A stretch of 64,000 bases of DNA from Chloranthus sessilifolius (Eukaryota; Streptophyta; Magnoliopsida; Chloranthales; Chloranthaceae), in NCBI GenBank assembly GCA_021018995.1, contig CM037588.1:93656765-93720764 (forward strand), in the 5' to 3' direction. The translations under genes were made by a program, and so were the position numbers. Within the stretch, counting starts at the first letter, position 1; each line of letters begins with the position of its first letter. The notes beneath the pieces are model-generated. The model was given only the letters and a program-made list of their open reading frames with translations, was not told the DNA's origin and searched no databases. Shown piece after piece: positions 35,105-45,790 of the stretch.

Positions 35105-36155
35105 CAGTTCATCCCTCCAACTCAAGCCGACCTTTATGGCTTCCCGAGTTGGTTCAATGACACCACAAACAAGCTCTAAATGAGTTATCACTTGCCTAGA
35201 AGACTCCTCTTCAAAAACTAAGAAAATTCGCACACCATAACTCACGCATTTGCGAAGTTTAAACCTACGATTTATCCCCAATTTCACAGCTCATGTAAGT
35301 GTTTCAATGATTAAACCCAATGCTTCCCTTCTCGTTATTTACACACATTCGATCCTTGAAATCCTTGCATGCGGCCTCGACCATTACTACATAGCAAAAA
35401 TATACGGACTCTAAAACACAACACATGCGCTACGAGGGTTACCTCTATGAGCTTTCCTCACATGCAAAGCTCCACGACTCAACGACGTTGGGTCAATATC
35501 TTCAACATGCCAATTCCACGATTCATTTTCCCTTGGTTGGACAAGTCAAGGAGTTTGGGTACTCAGAGGTTATAGGGTTCGATTCCTCCTTGAAACGGAA
35601 GAGTTTTCGGGGCAGCTTTGAGGCTTAGTTTGTAAGAAGATGGCTCAAACAGGAAGAAGGAGATGGCTTCTCTTCTTCACTTTGGTTTCTCCACGCTCGG
35701 CGGCTCTTCACAATGCAAATGATGGTTTGCATGGTAACTTGAAGGTTGATATAATAGGGAGGTTAGTTCCGGTGTGTGACGCATATACGTACATATATAT
35801 GTGTGTCTACATCACTTGGCCTCAATTTCATGGGCTCAAAGCTCCAGGCCGAATGGGTCACAATTCATCCAATCTCTTCATAGGTCCTAGTGTCCTGATG
35901 GTTCTCTCAGGTCATCAGTGACTAATCTCCCTTCAGGCCCCACTGCATTCAAGGTGGTTCATGAGGGTTTAGTTTCTTATATAGACCCGAGGTAGGTTTG
36001 GTTCCAAAAGAAAAGGACCTATGGGTTTGAGTTCAATCCACTCATAATGAGTACAAGTCACACATGAACCTCAAACAAAGGCGTTGCTGGGTTCTTGTGG
36101 TTGGTGACACACCACGTGTCCAGATTTCACATGGGTGATTTTTCGGTGTGTCACA

Positions 36156-36826
36156 TTACGACTCCGCCTTGGACTCATCCACCGGGCCTGCTTTACCCCC
36201 CTCACCTGTGGCAGACACTCTGCCTACTATTCCTGAAGCAAACCCTGAAAGACCCATTATATCTTAGGCAAAGGAAATTCCCTCTCTGCTTGTGGTGTAG
36301 CAAACTCCTGAGGTAGCTACTTCTATCCCCACTCTTGTCTTTACTGAGTCTACTCCACCACCCATTGTCACATCAATTGTGGAGCAGACTCCTATTTTTA
36401 ATACCTCGGGGGCAAAACCTAGTTTTGAAACTCCAAGAGGGAGTTTCACAAAGCTTTTGAATGATGAACCATCTCCTCCTCCTACCATCATTATCGCACC
36501 AGCCCCTACATCATCCGGAGTACAGCCTGAATAGCAAGCCAGAATTCTATGGTTAGAAACATGGCAAAATTTAAATGCTCCACTCCTATTGCCCCAACCT
36601 AAAATGGTTAAAGGGCTGATTGAAGAAGTTGATCGATTGAATGAAAGACTCCTTCCATGGCCTACTACTCGGGAACATCACGAACTCTACCTCAGTATTA
36701 AGCATCAGGCATTGAGAGATTACTAAGACAATGTGAAAGCCGAAATTGTGAAGAGTCTCCAAGAGGCAACTGCTCCCCTCCATAATAAGATCGAGCTACT
36801 ACAACAGAGGAATAGAATGTTTGAGG
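36156..36826 (+). pseudogene. ORF2 of A2, continued fragment, decayed
   Basis: Aligns with about 19500-20175 of A1 ORF2: the Pro/Ser-rich linker (CCATTGTCACATCAATTGTG string near 36361), the helix around KMVKGLIEEVDRLNERLLPW (about 36601-36660) and the start of the coiled coil (LHNKIELLQQRNRMFEE, about 36780-36828). It ends at the insertion of element G. Stops and indels are present. A later part of A2 is not found in the window. Confidence 0.8.
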
Positions 36827-36831
36827 AAGGA

Positions 36832-38270
36832 TGATATGCTCTAAATTTGTTCTAAAGTCTTAACCTATTGCAAGCGCACAATGGAGATTACAACACTAGT
36901 ATAGGATCGTTCCCACGAGGAAGTGATTATCTTTATATTTTGTGGCTCCTAAAAACTTATACTTGTCTTTTAAGATCCTAAACTACTGGAGAAATATGAA
37001 TAAAAGAATGGTTTGTTTAAACTAATTACAGAAAATAAATCTAAATCCTCTTTCTAGATTATGGTAGTCAATCACAATCCTTTAGTTCTCAGATATTTAC
37101 AAAATTAAAATATTGTTATACCGTATTGCAGTCCTCTAAAATTTGTGAGTCAATCAAACTCTAGAATTCTTTAACATAGATTTAATCTAATTACCAATCT
37201 TCCTAAATTTTGGGCGTCAATCAAACTCAAGAAAATTGAAGATGGAAAAATAAAATTGTTACACTAATCTACAAATTCTCAATCTGAGTCGTCAATTTAA
37301 TTAAAAAAAATTTAGATGTTTACAAAGCAGTAAAAGTATATAAAATAAATCTAAACTAGAAAGCAATAAAAATTGTGTTGATCCTCAGCACTCATCCTCA
37401 GACATCAATTGATCGTGAGAAACATCAGACAACCTACACTAATCTTCTAGCTCCCTATTGCAGTCGTTAATTACTCTCGAGAAACCTTAGATATTTAAAC
37501 TAAACTAAACTAAAGTTGATTGGAAGAAAACCCAACCTCAGTCGTCAATTGATGTTGAGAGTTCCTTCGATGATTTTTCTCCTATAAGGAGCTCTCTAAT
37601 TTATAGATCATAAGGAGTCGGTTTACATTATTATAATCCTAGTAAATGAAACTACTAAGGACAATAGTTTCCTAATATAACTCTACTTCTTATCCTAGTT
37701 CTTCCTTGCTTTGAATAGTTGCTGCACTCGGGGATTGCTGCTTAATTTCAGCAGCAGAGTCTTTCAAGAATCTCTCTTCATCAATCTTTTCGGATCCGTG
37801 TTCTACCAGACTTCTAATTCAAGAGGTCTTCTAATTAAGTGCATGGCAGTATAGATTTTACATGATCAACAGCATCAAGAGTCTTTATCTGTAAATCATA
37901 AATCACGATTTTCTTTTCTGCACAGCTTTCTCTCTGGACGATTTGTCATTACGAACGATCCTTTTCTCCTTTGTATCGCACTCCGGTTTGAAGCGGCTTT
38001 TGAAGAATCGTAATTCACAATTTTTCATTTCTTTCTTTCATTTCATTCAGTCACAAAGTATGATTTCTGGCTTTTAGTATGCGTCGAACCGTCTTTACGC
38101 TCGATTGTCTTTCTTACTGCTTTCTAAGTTCCTTTTGACGAAGATCAACACTTTGGTTTTCTTTTGCTGTTTATTCTTAATATTTGCACACCAGTATCTT
38201 GTTAGTAGCAAATTGGGGTCTAGCATCACTAAGTTAAGGGTGATAATATGGTATATTCTATGACTGATCA
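36832..38270 (-). repeat. 3' LTR of element G
   Basis: On the minus strand it starts TGATCAGTCATAG at 38270 and ends GAGCATATCA at 36832. It carries CTTCCTCGTGGGA (inverted, about 36915-36927), about six or seven AATTGAC modules (about 37070-37560) and A-T-rich palindromic motifs of the TCGTAAnTTACGA type (about 37895 and 38010). It is most similar to the LTRs of A and C. Confidence 0.88.
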
Positions 38271-40663
38271 CACCCCCAAACTTATGCTTTACTAGTCCCT
38301 AGCAAACAAGGAAAGAAATATTAATCCAAACCATAAATTTAAATGCCACTTTCGTAGGGAGCATGATTGCATTTAGCAGATGCAACAAGCCTTTAAACCC
38401 CCAGGTGGTTCCTAGTGGAGGAATTATAATATCCTGGAGATTTTCAGTGAAGTTACCTACAAATTTTAAATATTTTTGGATTTTTAAAAATTGTAAAATC
38501 AAAACAAAATAAAAGATTAAAAATCTAAACTACTTTTGTACACTAACTAGTTTTAATCATCACATGGTTGTTACCATTTTTCAAAAATTACAATTCCATC
38601 ATTCTTAACTTTGACATCATAGTGGTTATCCTTGATCAGAGCTCCAACAATTTCAATTCATATTAAGCGAGGAGCGTGCGCGCATCAGTGAATAGTTTAT
38701 TCTTCATAGATTTTTCTAAACTGCAGATTTAGAAAATATTTTCATTCAAACTCTCACTTATTGGCACTCAAAAAAATATTGAAATCTTTGGGTTCTCTCA
38801 GTATATGATATGTATGACAGATTCAACAGATTAAAAAGATAAATCTCAGGGAAAGATAATCAATTCTATTTATATGTTTCTTTATTTTTTCATAGTATTT
38901 ATTATAAACATCCCTACTAGGCTCATGCTATTGTAAATGACAAATCAAAAAGGTCTTTATTTGGCTTGTAATGGGGCTTTGGGTTAAAAGGTTCCAAAGA
39001 AAGGTAAAAAGGATTCAAGGATTTTTGAGAATTCGGTTCTTCTTTCACCTGTCTTCTTCTTCTTCTTTTTTTCTTTTCAATTCAGTAAGTATCCAAAATT
39101 GGATAACTTCTTCCCATTATTCTTTTTCTATTTTCTTGCGGTAAATCCCTTTTCCTTAGTTGAGTCTTTTCTTCAGATATCCTCTTGAATTTTCAACTTG
39201 GAAGCTCTTTGCTTCTCTATCTTTTCAGAATCAGAGTTACGATTTTACTTCTTTTCCATATTTCCTTTTAGAAAATTTCTTTAGTTGTATCCTTTTTCAG
39301 CATATCCCTTATCTATTTTTTTTCTTTTTATTTATACTCCTTTCACTCCCTCTTCTTCCCTTCTTTTATGTTCTAAACTCTCAGAAATTATAAGGGTTAA
39401 AGGTTGAAAGCTTTGGGTAGTACATATGGTTAAGGGTTTAGAAAATCTTGGTACAAAGAAATTTGGTTTAGGCTCTAATATGGGTTTAAAGGATAAATGT
39501 TTTATAGGATTTTGGCTTTTTGGCTCTAACTAAGCAAAAGATGGCCTTAGATCATCTTTATGATTCACTGACATGAATGCCATATTATTTAGATGTATAC
39601 AATAAATAGTTCTAGAAAAACAAATTATCATACTCAGAATATTGATTCTAATTTTCAGCAATATGAGATTTCGTTATGATGCAGTCAAGAAGTTCAAAGA
39701 AAAATTTGAGTTCGAATAGAAAGCAATCTGTCTCATAATAAAAGAGGAAATATGGCTCAGAAGCTTACTGGTTTAATAAAATTTTGAAACTATAATCTAA
39801 ATATTGCAGTTTAAATCAAAGTATAGTTTCAAACATTCAACCTGATACAGTGTTCGAGAGAGCTAGACATGAATCGTGATTGTTCTATTTTGATTGTTTA
39901 ACTTGTACTACGTTGGATCATAAAGTTTATGGATTAGTAAATTTTTCTATCATAACTCGCATACGATGATTAGCTATTCAAAAATTAAATACTAAAAATA
40001 AGCATGAATTTTTTTTTTGTTCGATATGCAAAAAGAAAAATAAAATAACTAATAAAGCAAAACTATTATACACAGAAAGGTGTGTATCCCCCCCTCCCAA
40101 ACTAAAATATGACAATGTCCTCATTGTTTTTAAAAATAGGGGGTACCAAAAAAATTTTACCTAATATACTGGGTGTACTCGATCTAGAATTTGCAAGAAC
40201 ATCAACAGTCCCCCCAAACTTGGGAGAAATCATGTCCGACATGGAACACACAGAAATAAAAAATAGGAAAGCAATAATAAGAACAAAAGCAATTTCTATT
40301 AATAAACGGAATATTTACAGAGAATGTAAGAAAAAGAAAAATAATTACGTAAAGGATGAAACCTAGGAAAAATCTAGACACACTCTAACTACGACACCGA
40401 CAACAATCATTGAGATATTGAATTTCGAACGCTCATGAGTTACCACGTGCGATCGTAAATCAGCAAGTCTAAAAGTATGCCATCGGAGAGGGCCATACGA
40501 GCACACGTAATCCTCAAAGTACGATCGTAAATTATCTCTCACAAGATCTAAAATACTGAACAAAATAAAATTAACTAAACAAAATTAACTAAACAAATAA
40601 TTACAGAGTTTTGCTACGGGTGAGTCGGTAGCAGGACGATGCCCATGAGTATATCATACATAC
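38271..40663 (-). other. Non-coding tail of element G
   Basis: Inverted counterpart of the A1 and C tails: purine tract AAGTTTGGGGGTG at the LTR edge, the GGTGATCCC/CACCTAGGGG-type segment near 38395, long A/T-rich spacer, and the hairpin plus G-tract at 40088-40124 (minus strand). No gene. Confidence 0.75.
40088..40124 (-). promoter_or_regulatory. Hairpin with AGGA loop plus G-tract in G
   Basis: On the minus strand ACAATG-AGGA-CATTGT is followed by TTTAGTTTGGGAGGGGGGG. Same arrangement as in B, A1 and C. Confidence 0.7.
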
Positions 40664-41412
40664 TCAGGGTCTTCTAGTGATATAATGATCACTGACCCTT
40701 CTTCGTCTGAAAAGAGAAATTCCAAGTTTCCATATCCTCATTTGAGAATTAAGAGGGGAGACATGAACAAAATATGTGTTTTTCTCTAATTTTTTTGAGT
40801 TTTTATGAAATGGTGATGGTGTCCCGAAAGCATTAAGAAAGGGTAACTTCGATATATATGGTACATCAGTCACAATATTGGGCACACTATCTTTATCATT
40901 TTTTTGGGTTTTAGTTTTTCTGGTGGGGCAACATCCTCTTTAATTTTCGGTTCACTATCTTTGGTCTTGGGAAAGACTACTAACGTAGGCATCTCCACTT
41001 TGTTGTCAACTGTCTTACCGCTTCTTAAAGGCTGAACTTTGATCTGTTCTGCAAAAATTAATGTATCTCCCACAAAAATGTATCCTCCCTGGTTACTCAT
41101 AAGTCGTGATTGTAACTGGTTGCTCTCTCATTCCACCAATTGCGTAGCTAGCTGATCAACTTGGGCTTCCAGCTTCGTAATGGATTATGTGTGTGAACTG
41201 CTGGTCATTAGGGTGAAGGATAAGTCTTGTTACACCCCCCTTGTGAAGCCATAGATAAGACCAGGACGGTTTCCCCATTGAGAGTTATAAAAATTCCTGA
41301 AGCTACCCCACTGAAACACTAATGCTTGCTCTTTCTCTATCAATTCCGGTTACAATGGGGCAATAGGGCATTTGATTGGGGTGTGGGTCAGGCATTGGCA
41401 AATACAATAGGG
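40664..41412 (-). pseudogene. gag: C-terminal gag and linker of element G, decayed
   Basis: Minus strand. Pieces in order are LTHTPIKCPIAPL, then EKEQALVFQWGSFRNFYNSQ (about 41330-41270), SITKLEAQVDQLATQLVE (about 41190-41130), and a linker starting MSNQGGYIFVGDTLIFAEQ with LRSGKTVDNKVEMP (about 41100-40980). The LRSGK string is the usual Athila gag-protease linker. A PYISKLPF-like segment follows (about 40865), which in Athila leads into protease, but the sequence then decays and no protease is seen. Several frame changes. Confidence 0.75.
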
Positions 41413-42321
41413 CTGAAATGAACCAATTCGGAAGAGATTCAATGGTTGAAATCTAATGGAAATGTGACCAAAATGGAAGGAGAAGAAGGGGTTTGCTCTT
41501 GGTTCTCTATCTCTTAACTCTTTCTTTCACAAATGGGAATTGCCAAGTTTGGTTTGCTACGTGGGTTTGCCTCTTTTTATACCAAATGGGATTTGACTCG
41601 GTGTTAAGCCTACACATCATGAATTGGTGTATGGGCTCTATGAGTTTTGAAGTTGAGAAGTCTTGTACGCGGGTTCTATTCATCTCATGGGGGCTTCATC
41701 TGTTGTGAAGCCAATACACCATGGTCCACTATATTGGTTCTTATACAAGGGTCTAAGATGACATCTAAAAGGGTACCTAATACGTTTTGATCCCTAGACC
41801 TTTTTATTTACCAATCAAGTCCTTAATCGCTGTGCCATCACGTTGTCCGTGCACAATTCGCAAAATTATTTGTGTGAACCGTTCTTACATGATTACATAT
41901 ATTTATTTTTACTAATTTGTATTATTGCGCTCTGGTTGGGTTCGTGCTTAGCGTGCACATGATCGCCCTTGATCACGCGTACGCCAATTTTTTCACACTC
42001 CAATTTAGTCATTTAAAATTAATTAACTAAGCCCATTCTATATTATAGTGTTTGAAATTGTGGGCTTGGGCTTGGTCCGATCCCGAATTCGAATCGTGTG
42101 CAACACATACTTCTCACAAGGGTTCGGTCTCAATTCAGTGTTCGAGTCAGGGATTGGTTCTCAGAATTTGGGTATCAGGTGTGTTCATCCCAAACAAGGT
42201 GAATGGGCCAAAGGCCCCATCACAGTTTCACTCAACATCTTGACCAAGGTCAAATCGGTCAAGGCAATTGTACTATCGTCGAAGGTCAACTACTCAACAC
42301 TAAAAAAATCATGTTGTTACA
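41413..42321 (-). repeat. 3' LTR of F, 5' part only
   Basis: On the minus strand it begins TGTAACAACATGATTTTTTT at 42321. It aligns with 62190-63013 apart from an extra ~85 bp near 41910-41995. A TATAAAA box lies at 41575-41581 (minus). The remainder of the LTR is missing at the junction with G. Confidence 0.88.
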
Positions 42322-42854
42322 TCCTTCCCACCTTATAAAATTTTCGTCCTCGAAAATTGGTGTGCCATATTCAAATGGGTACGCAGACTTGATAGTTCGA
42401 ATACCGGTAATCATATTCTCCGTCATAGTTGGTGATATCAAAGGTAAATAGATGCTTTGATATCAAAGGTAAATAGTTTGTCGCTATGTAAGGTGTCACT
42501 GTCTCCATCAAGATCTAAAGACTGCAGCAAATTACATCAATAGCTTAAGGCTTAAACTATCAACTAATTTCCCCATAACTGGTAATTGAAAGGTATCTCA
42601 TCACTAAAACAAAACCCATTAACAAGCGGTCGTAAACTTGAATCCAAAGTGCGTTGTCTTAGCAAAAGAAAATTTAATCTAGAAATCTCCAAAGTTAACC
42701 GTAAACCACATAGTCTACTATTACGAAACTATCTATCAACATACATTAAAATTCTCTATCAAAAGGCATTAGGATCATAAGTTCAGACTATGAACTACCC
42801 ACATTACTTGTTAATCCATAAACATATTTCATGATGAGAATAAAAGGAATCTGA
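42322..42854 (-). pseudogene. Pol terminal stub and unassigned sequence of F
   Basis: The first ~45 bp (42322-42365) contain, on the minus strand, TTTTCGAGGACGAAAATTTT and GGGAAGGATG directly before the LTR, the boundary typical of Tekay/Del pol ends. From about 42366 to 42854 I see no coding similarity; pol has been deleted here. Confidence 0.6.
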
Positions 42855-43930
42855 ACCATTTACAATTTCATGCATTACATCGCCTTTTTATTCTTCGTCG
42901 TTGCTTTGGGACAGTCCATTATCCAGTGTCCTTTCCAGCCACACTTGAAGCAACCCCCTGTGACCCACCAACACTCCTCCTTTTTATGTGGGCCTCCACA
43001 TCAGGAGCATGGTTCAACCAGTGCGGATGGAAAAATGTGTGGAGTCTGTTGCCCATCTGATGTTTCAACTATTGTGGGTTCTAAAGGTTGGAAGGGCACC
43101 GTTGGGGCAGATACAATTTGGGTAGGTTGACGGGATGCAGGCATTAATAGCCTCGGTCTCTAGCATACCGGCTAATGGATGTACGGTTGCATATGGCTTG
43201 TCCTATTCGCGTTTTGTTCTTTCCTTCTCTTATACATACTGTCAATATCCCTTTCGGGGATGAGGGCCAATCTCATAACTTGTGCATATGTCGTTGGCTC
43301 AAACAGAGAAATCCTCTCCTTTATAACCGGTTTCAGGTTGTACTCAAACCTTTGGGGCTTCATTAGTTCAATGGCCACCAGTAATGGTGCAAACCTAGAG
43401 AGCCTCGTGAATTCTTACTCATATTCATGAACCGTCATTTCTCCTTGTACCAGATTTGCAAAATGGATCTCTAGTTTACGTCTCTCCGATGCTGGGAAGT
43501 ATTTTTCATTAAAGACCTCAGTAAATTCGGCCCAGGTCCAAGGTGTCCCGGATGCTCGAGTCCTTTTGATAGATTTCCACCACTGATCCGCCTCTCCCTC
43601 GAGTTGGAAGGAAGCCCAACTCACTTTTTCCTTTTTAGTGAAAGTAATTCTTCGAAGGGTTTTTTCTATTTGATTTAACCATGCTTCTACCTCAAACAGG
43701 TCGGTTTGACGGTAGAAGCTAGGGGGTCTCATCCTCCTAAATTCCTGAAATCCTGAGGGCTGACGCCGCTCTGCTAGAAGTGTAGCTTGCTAGCTGACCA
43801 TGGTTTCTAGCAACTGCTCGACGTGACTGCTATTACTTCCTTCTCCCAAAGGAAGGTCGTTGGCTCCAATGGCTACTCCCTTGTCATTATACGTGCCTCT
43901 GGTATGTACAACTCTTGGTCGACCTCATTG
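42855..43930 (-). pseudogene. gag: Chromovirus gag of F, decayed
   Basis: Minus strand. An N-terminal VEQLLETMVS-like segment is followed by MRPPSFYRQTDLFEVEAWLN at 43732, the EGEADQWWKSIKRT retrotransposon-gag core (about 43590-43550), TWAEFTEVFNEKYFPASERR (about 43525-43470), RFEYNLKPVIKERISLFEP (about 43350-43290), and a CCHC zinc knuckle C-F-K-C-G-W-K-G-H-W-I-M-D-C at 42911-42952 with perfect C-x2-C-x4-H-x4-C spacing. These pieces lie in more than one frame with stops between. Gag would package element RNA; a chromovirus gag-pol would follow but is lost. The domain order and the Met primer site fit the Tekay/Del group. Confidence 0.85.
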
Positions 43931-44154
43931 AGGTATACTGAGCTGTCACAATGAAACAAAGGTTTCAATCAAACGTGATCGTGAAGATCTAAAGCATGTC
44001 TAATTAAGGTTCCTATGTCCCAACAAAATAAGTCTAAGCCCCGACAAAATTTAAAGTCATTGAGAGACTTCAGAATAGGGATCCTGAATCACTCCTATGT
44101 TCTAACAGAATCTATTGCCATCACGTTTGAGTTCCAATGACACCTAACACCAAA

Positions 44155-44264
44155 GCTTTGGTACCAACTGTGACAAAGTCACAGTTGGGTCTCCTATGCC
44201 TTGATAGAATCTACTGTCATAGCTTTGGGTCCCTAAAAGACCTAAAGCCAAAGCTTTGATACCA
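44155..44264 (-). other. Doubled initiator tRNA-Met primer-binding site of F
   Basis: On the minus strand TGGTATCAAAGC (44253-44264) follows the LTR end, as in TGGTATCAGAGC complementary to initiator tRNA-Met. A second copy, TGGTACCAAAGC (44155-44166), lies 98 bp further, together with copied LTR-end sequence (TGTCACAGTT). Confidence 0.75.
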
Positions 44265-45156
44265 ACTATGACAGCCCAATTTTCCTGACATTTTATTTTT
44301 ACCCACCTGGGTATTCAAGAAAATCAGACCATCGGGTTGCAGATCACGATCCGAATACAAAAACATACACGGTACATTCACACATATGCAGAAAATCAAA
44401 GCCTATGGTACATATGGCATAATTAGAAAATTCTATTTTTATACAAACTACAAGCTAACAAAATAAAAACCACCGGTGATGGCCGACCATCACCTAAATA
44501 GTGGTGTATAATATGTCTACACAAGCGATGTACCTTAAAAATCTAGTTCTCCCTGCCTACAAGAAAACTGGACATACCATGTCCAAACCTCAAAATCCAC
44601 AACTACAATAAGATTCAATCCACCGGTCTAAGGTAGAAGGTTTGCCTCAATCTTCGGACCTCAATCGGAACTTGCACCTGTGACGTATAGTCGAGGGGTG
44701 AGCTACAGTCCAAGCTAAGTTGTGACAGCCCAGATTTCCTTACCAAAAACCTGCGCCGTCGGATCACACACACAAGATTTGAATTACAGTGATGCTATAG
44801 TATGAATGTGCAAGCATCACCTCCTAACAACTCGATCTTTCCTCACCTTTAAACAACAGGAAGGATCGGACCATCTCATAATGGTAAGCTCACAAGTGCG
44901 GAAGTAAAGTGCGCAAAACAGAAACAAAACTGAGCTCTAGCAAGAACAAAATGGCAAAATAAACCCACAACAAAACTAACTACTATATACACATGCCCCA
45001 AAATAAACTATACATCCATCGATGAAGGTCGACCTCCATCTAAATAGTGGATCAGAATATACGATTGTATTTAATTACAACATCTTAATGTATCGTTTAT
45101 CAAAAACCAAAAAGGAAATATCCAAGTTCCACTCGAGCAACTATGGGAAATGATCC

Positions 45157-45235
45157 TCAGGCAAGTCCTCCTCTTCCATAGGATTGTAGTCCAGATCTTC
45201 CTCTTGCTCCGGATCCCGCTCAAAACCAGCTCCTG
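45157..45235 (-). other. Acidic mini reading frame in LTR E
   Basis: On the minus strand after CACAACTACAG, the frame reads GFERDPEQEEDLDYNPMEEE then DLPED. It is the best-preserved of the four related frames in the window. Confidence 0.55.
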
Positions 45236-45532
45236 TAGTTGTGACATATAGTCGAGAAGTGAGTTTCATCCAAGCTCAGTGGGGAATAACAAATGCTAAA
45301 TTATAATTTATCATCTATTTCATGAATCTTGATGAATAGATAAAATCAGATTTAAAGCAACAAATTCTTTAACTAAAGTCGAAGCTTATTCTTTCGTAAA
45401 TGCAAGTACTCAGCTTTCAAAATAATACATATAGAATCATGCGAGCGTATCAGAGACATGAGAACAAATCAAGAGAGTACATCACTAGAACGCATCGCAA
45501 GAATTCATAAATAAGATCACATATCAAGATGT

Positions 45533-45790
45533 CAAGCCCGTGAGCTACGTTAACAGGGTCACTTGAACCACGATATCGAACCCCTGATCTACGTTAACAG
45601 GGTCACTCAATCCACGACGTCAAGCCCCTGAGCTACGTTAATAGGGTCACTTGAACCACGAAACCAAGCCCCTGAGCTACTTTAAGAGGGTCACTTGGAA
45701 CGAGATGGATTGCCAAGCCCCTGAGTAAGTTAACAAGGTCACTTGAGCGGATTGCCTTGAGCTATTTAGCAGGGTCGCTTGAACCGGATC
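45533..45790. repeat. Tandem array, about 44 bp x 6, in LTR E
   Basis: Units of the form AGCCCCTGAGCTACGTTAAC plus AGGGTCACTTGAACC, decaying to the right. They lie about 810-1070 bp from the LTR 3' end. The unit is related, inverted, to that at 30384-30560. Confidence 0.9.

Larger units (their letters stand above)
31338..36155 (-). repeat. Chromovirus-type LTR, minus strand, with solo LTR inside
   Basis: Read on the minus strand it starts TGTGACACACCGAAAAATCA at 36155 and has a TATATAA box near 35974-35980. It ends near 31338 with sequence matching LTR E (TTTCCTTACC, GTGATGCTAT, CACCTCCTAACA). It abuts the plus-strand LTR end to end. Internal features are the CTCGAG-bearing 128 bp duplication (34849-35104), a two-unit array (32176-32396) and the acidic mini-frame (31708-31789). 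A solo LTR of family B occupies 32701-34582. No coding gene. Confidence 0.7.
36832..41412 (-). mobile_element. Element G: truncated A-like retrotransposon, minus strand
   Basis: Minus-strand element with its 3' LTR on the left (36832-38270), a non-coding tail, and the C-terminal part of an Athila-type gag at the right. It inserted into A2 ORF2; AAGGA (36827-36831) would be the left target duplication. The 5' LTR, most of gag and any ORF2 are absent. Its right side is joined to chromovirus F near 41412 without a recognisable LTR end, which suggests a deletion across the two elements. Confidence 0.8.

Noticed and set aside
35369..35921. Frames of 67-93 aa on the plus strand
   Set aside because: They lie antisense within a chromovirus LTR, lack homologues I recognise and show no coding pattern.
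45533..45790. Regular repeats that look like a CRISPR array
   Set aside because: Units are contiguous and decay along the array, there are no unique spacers of constant size, and the context is a plant LTR.
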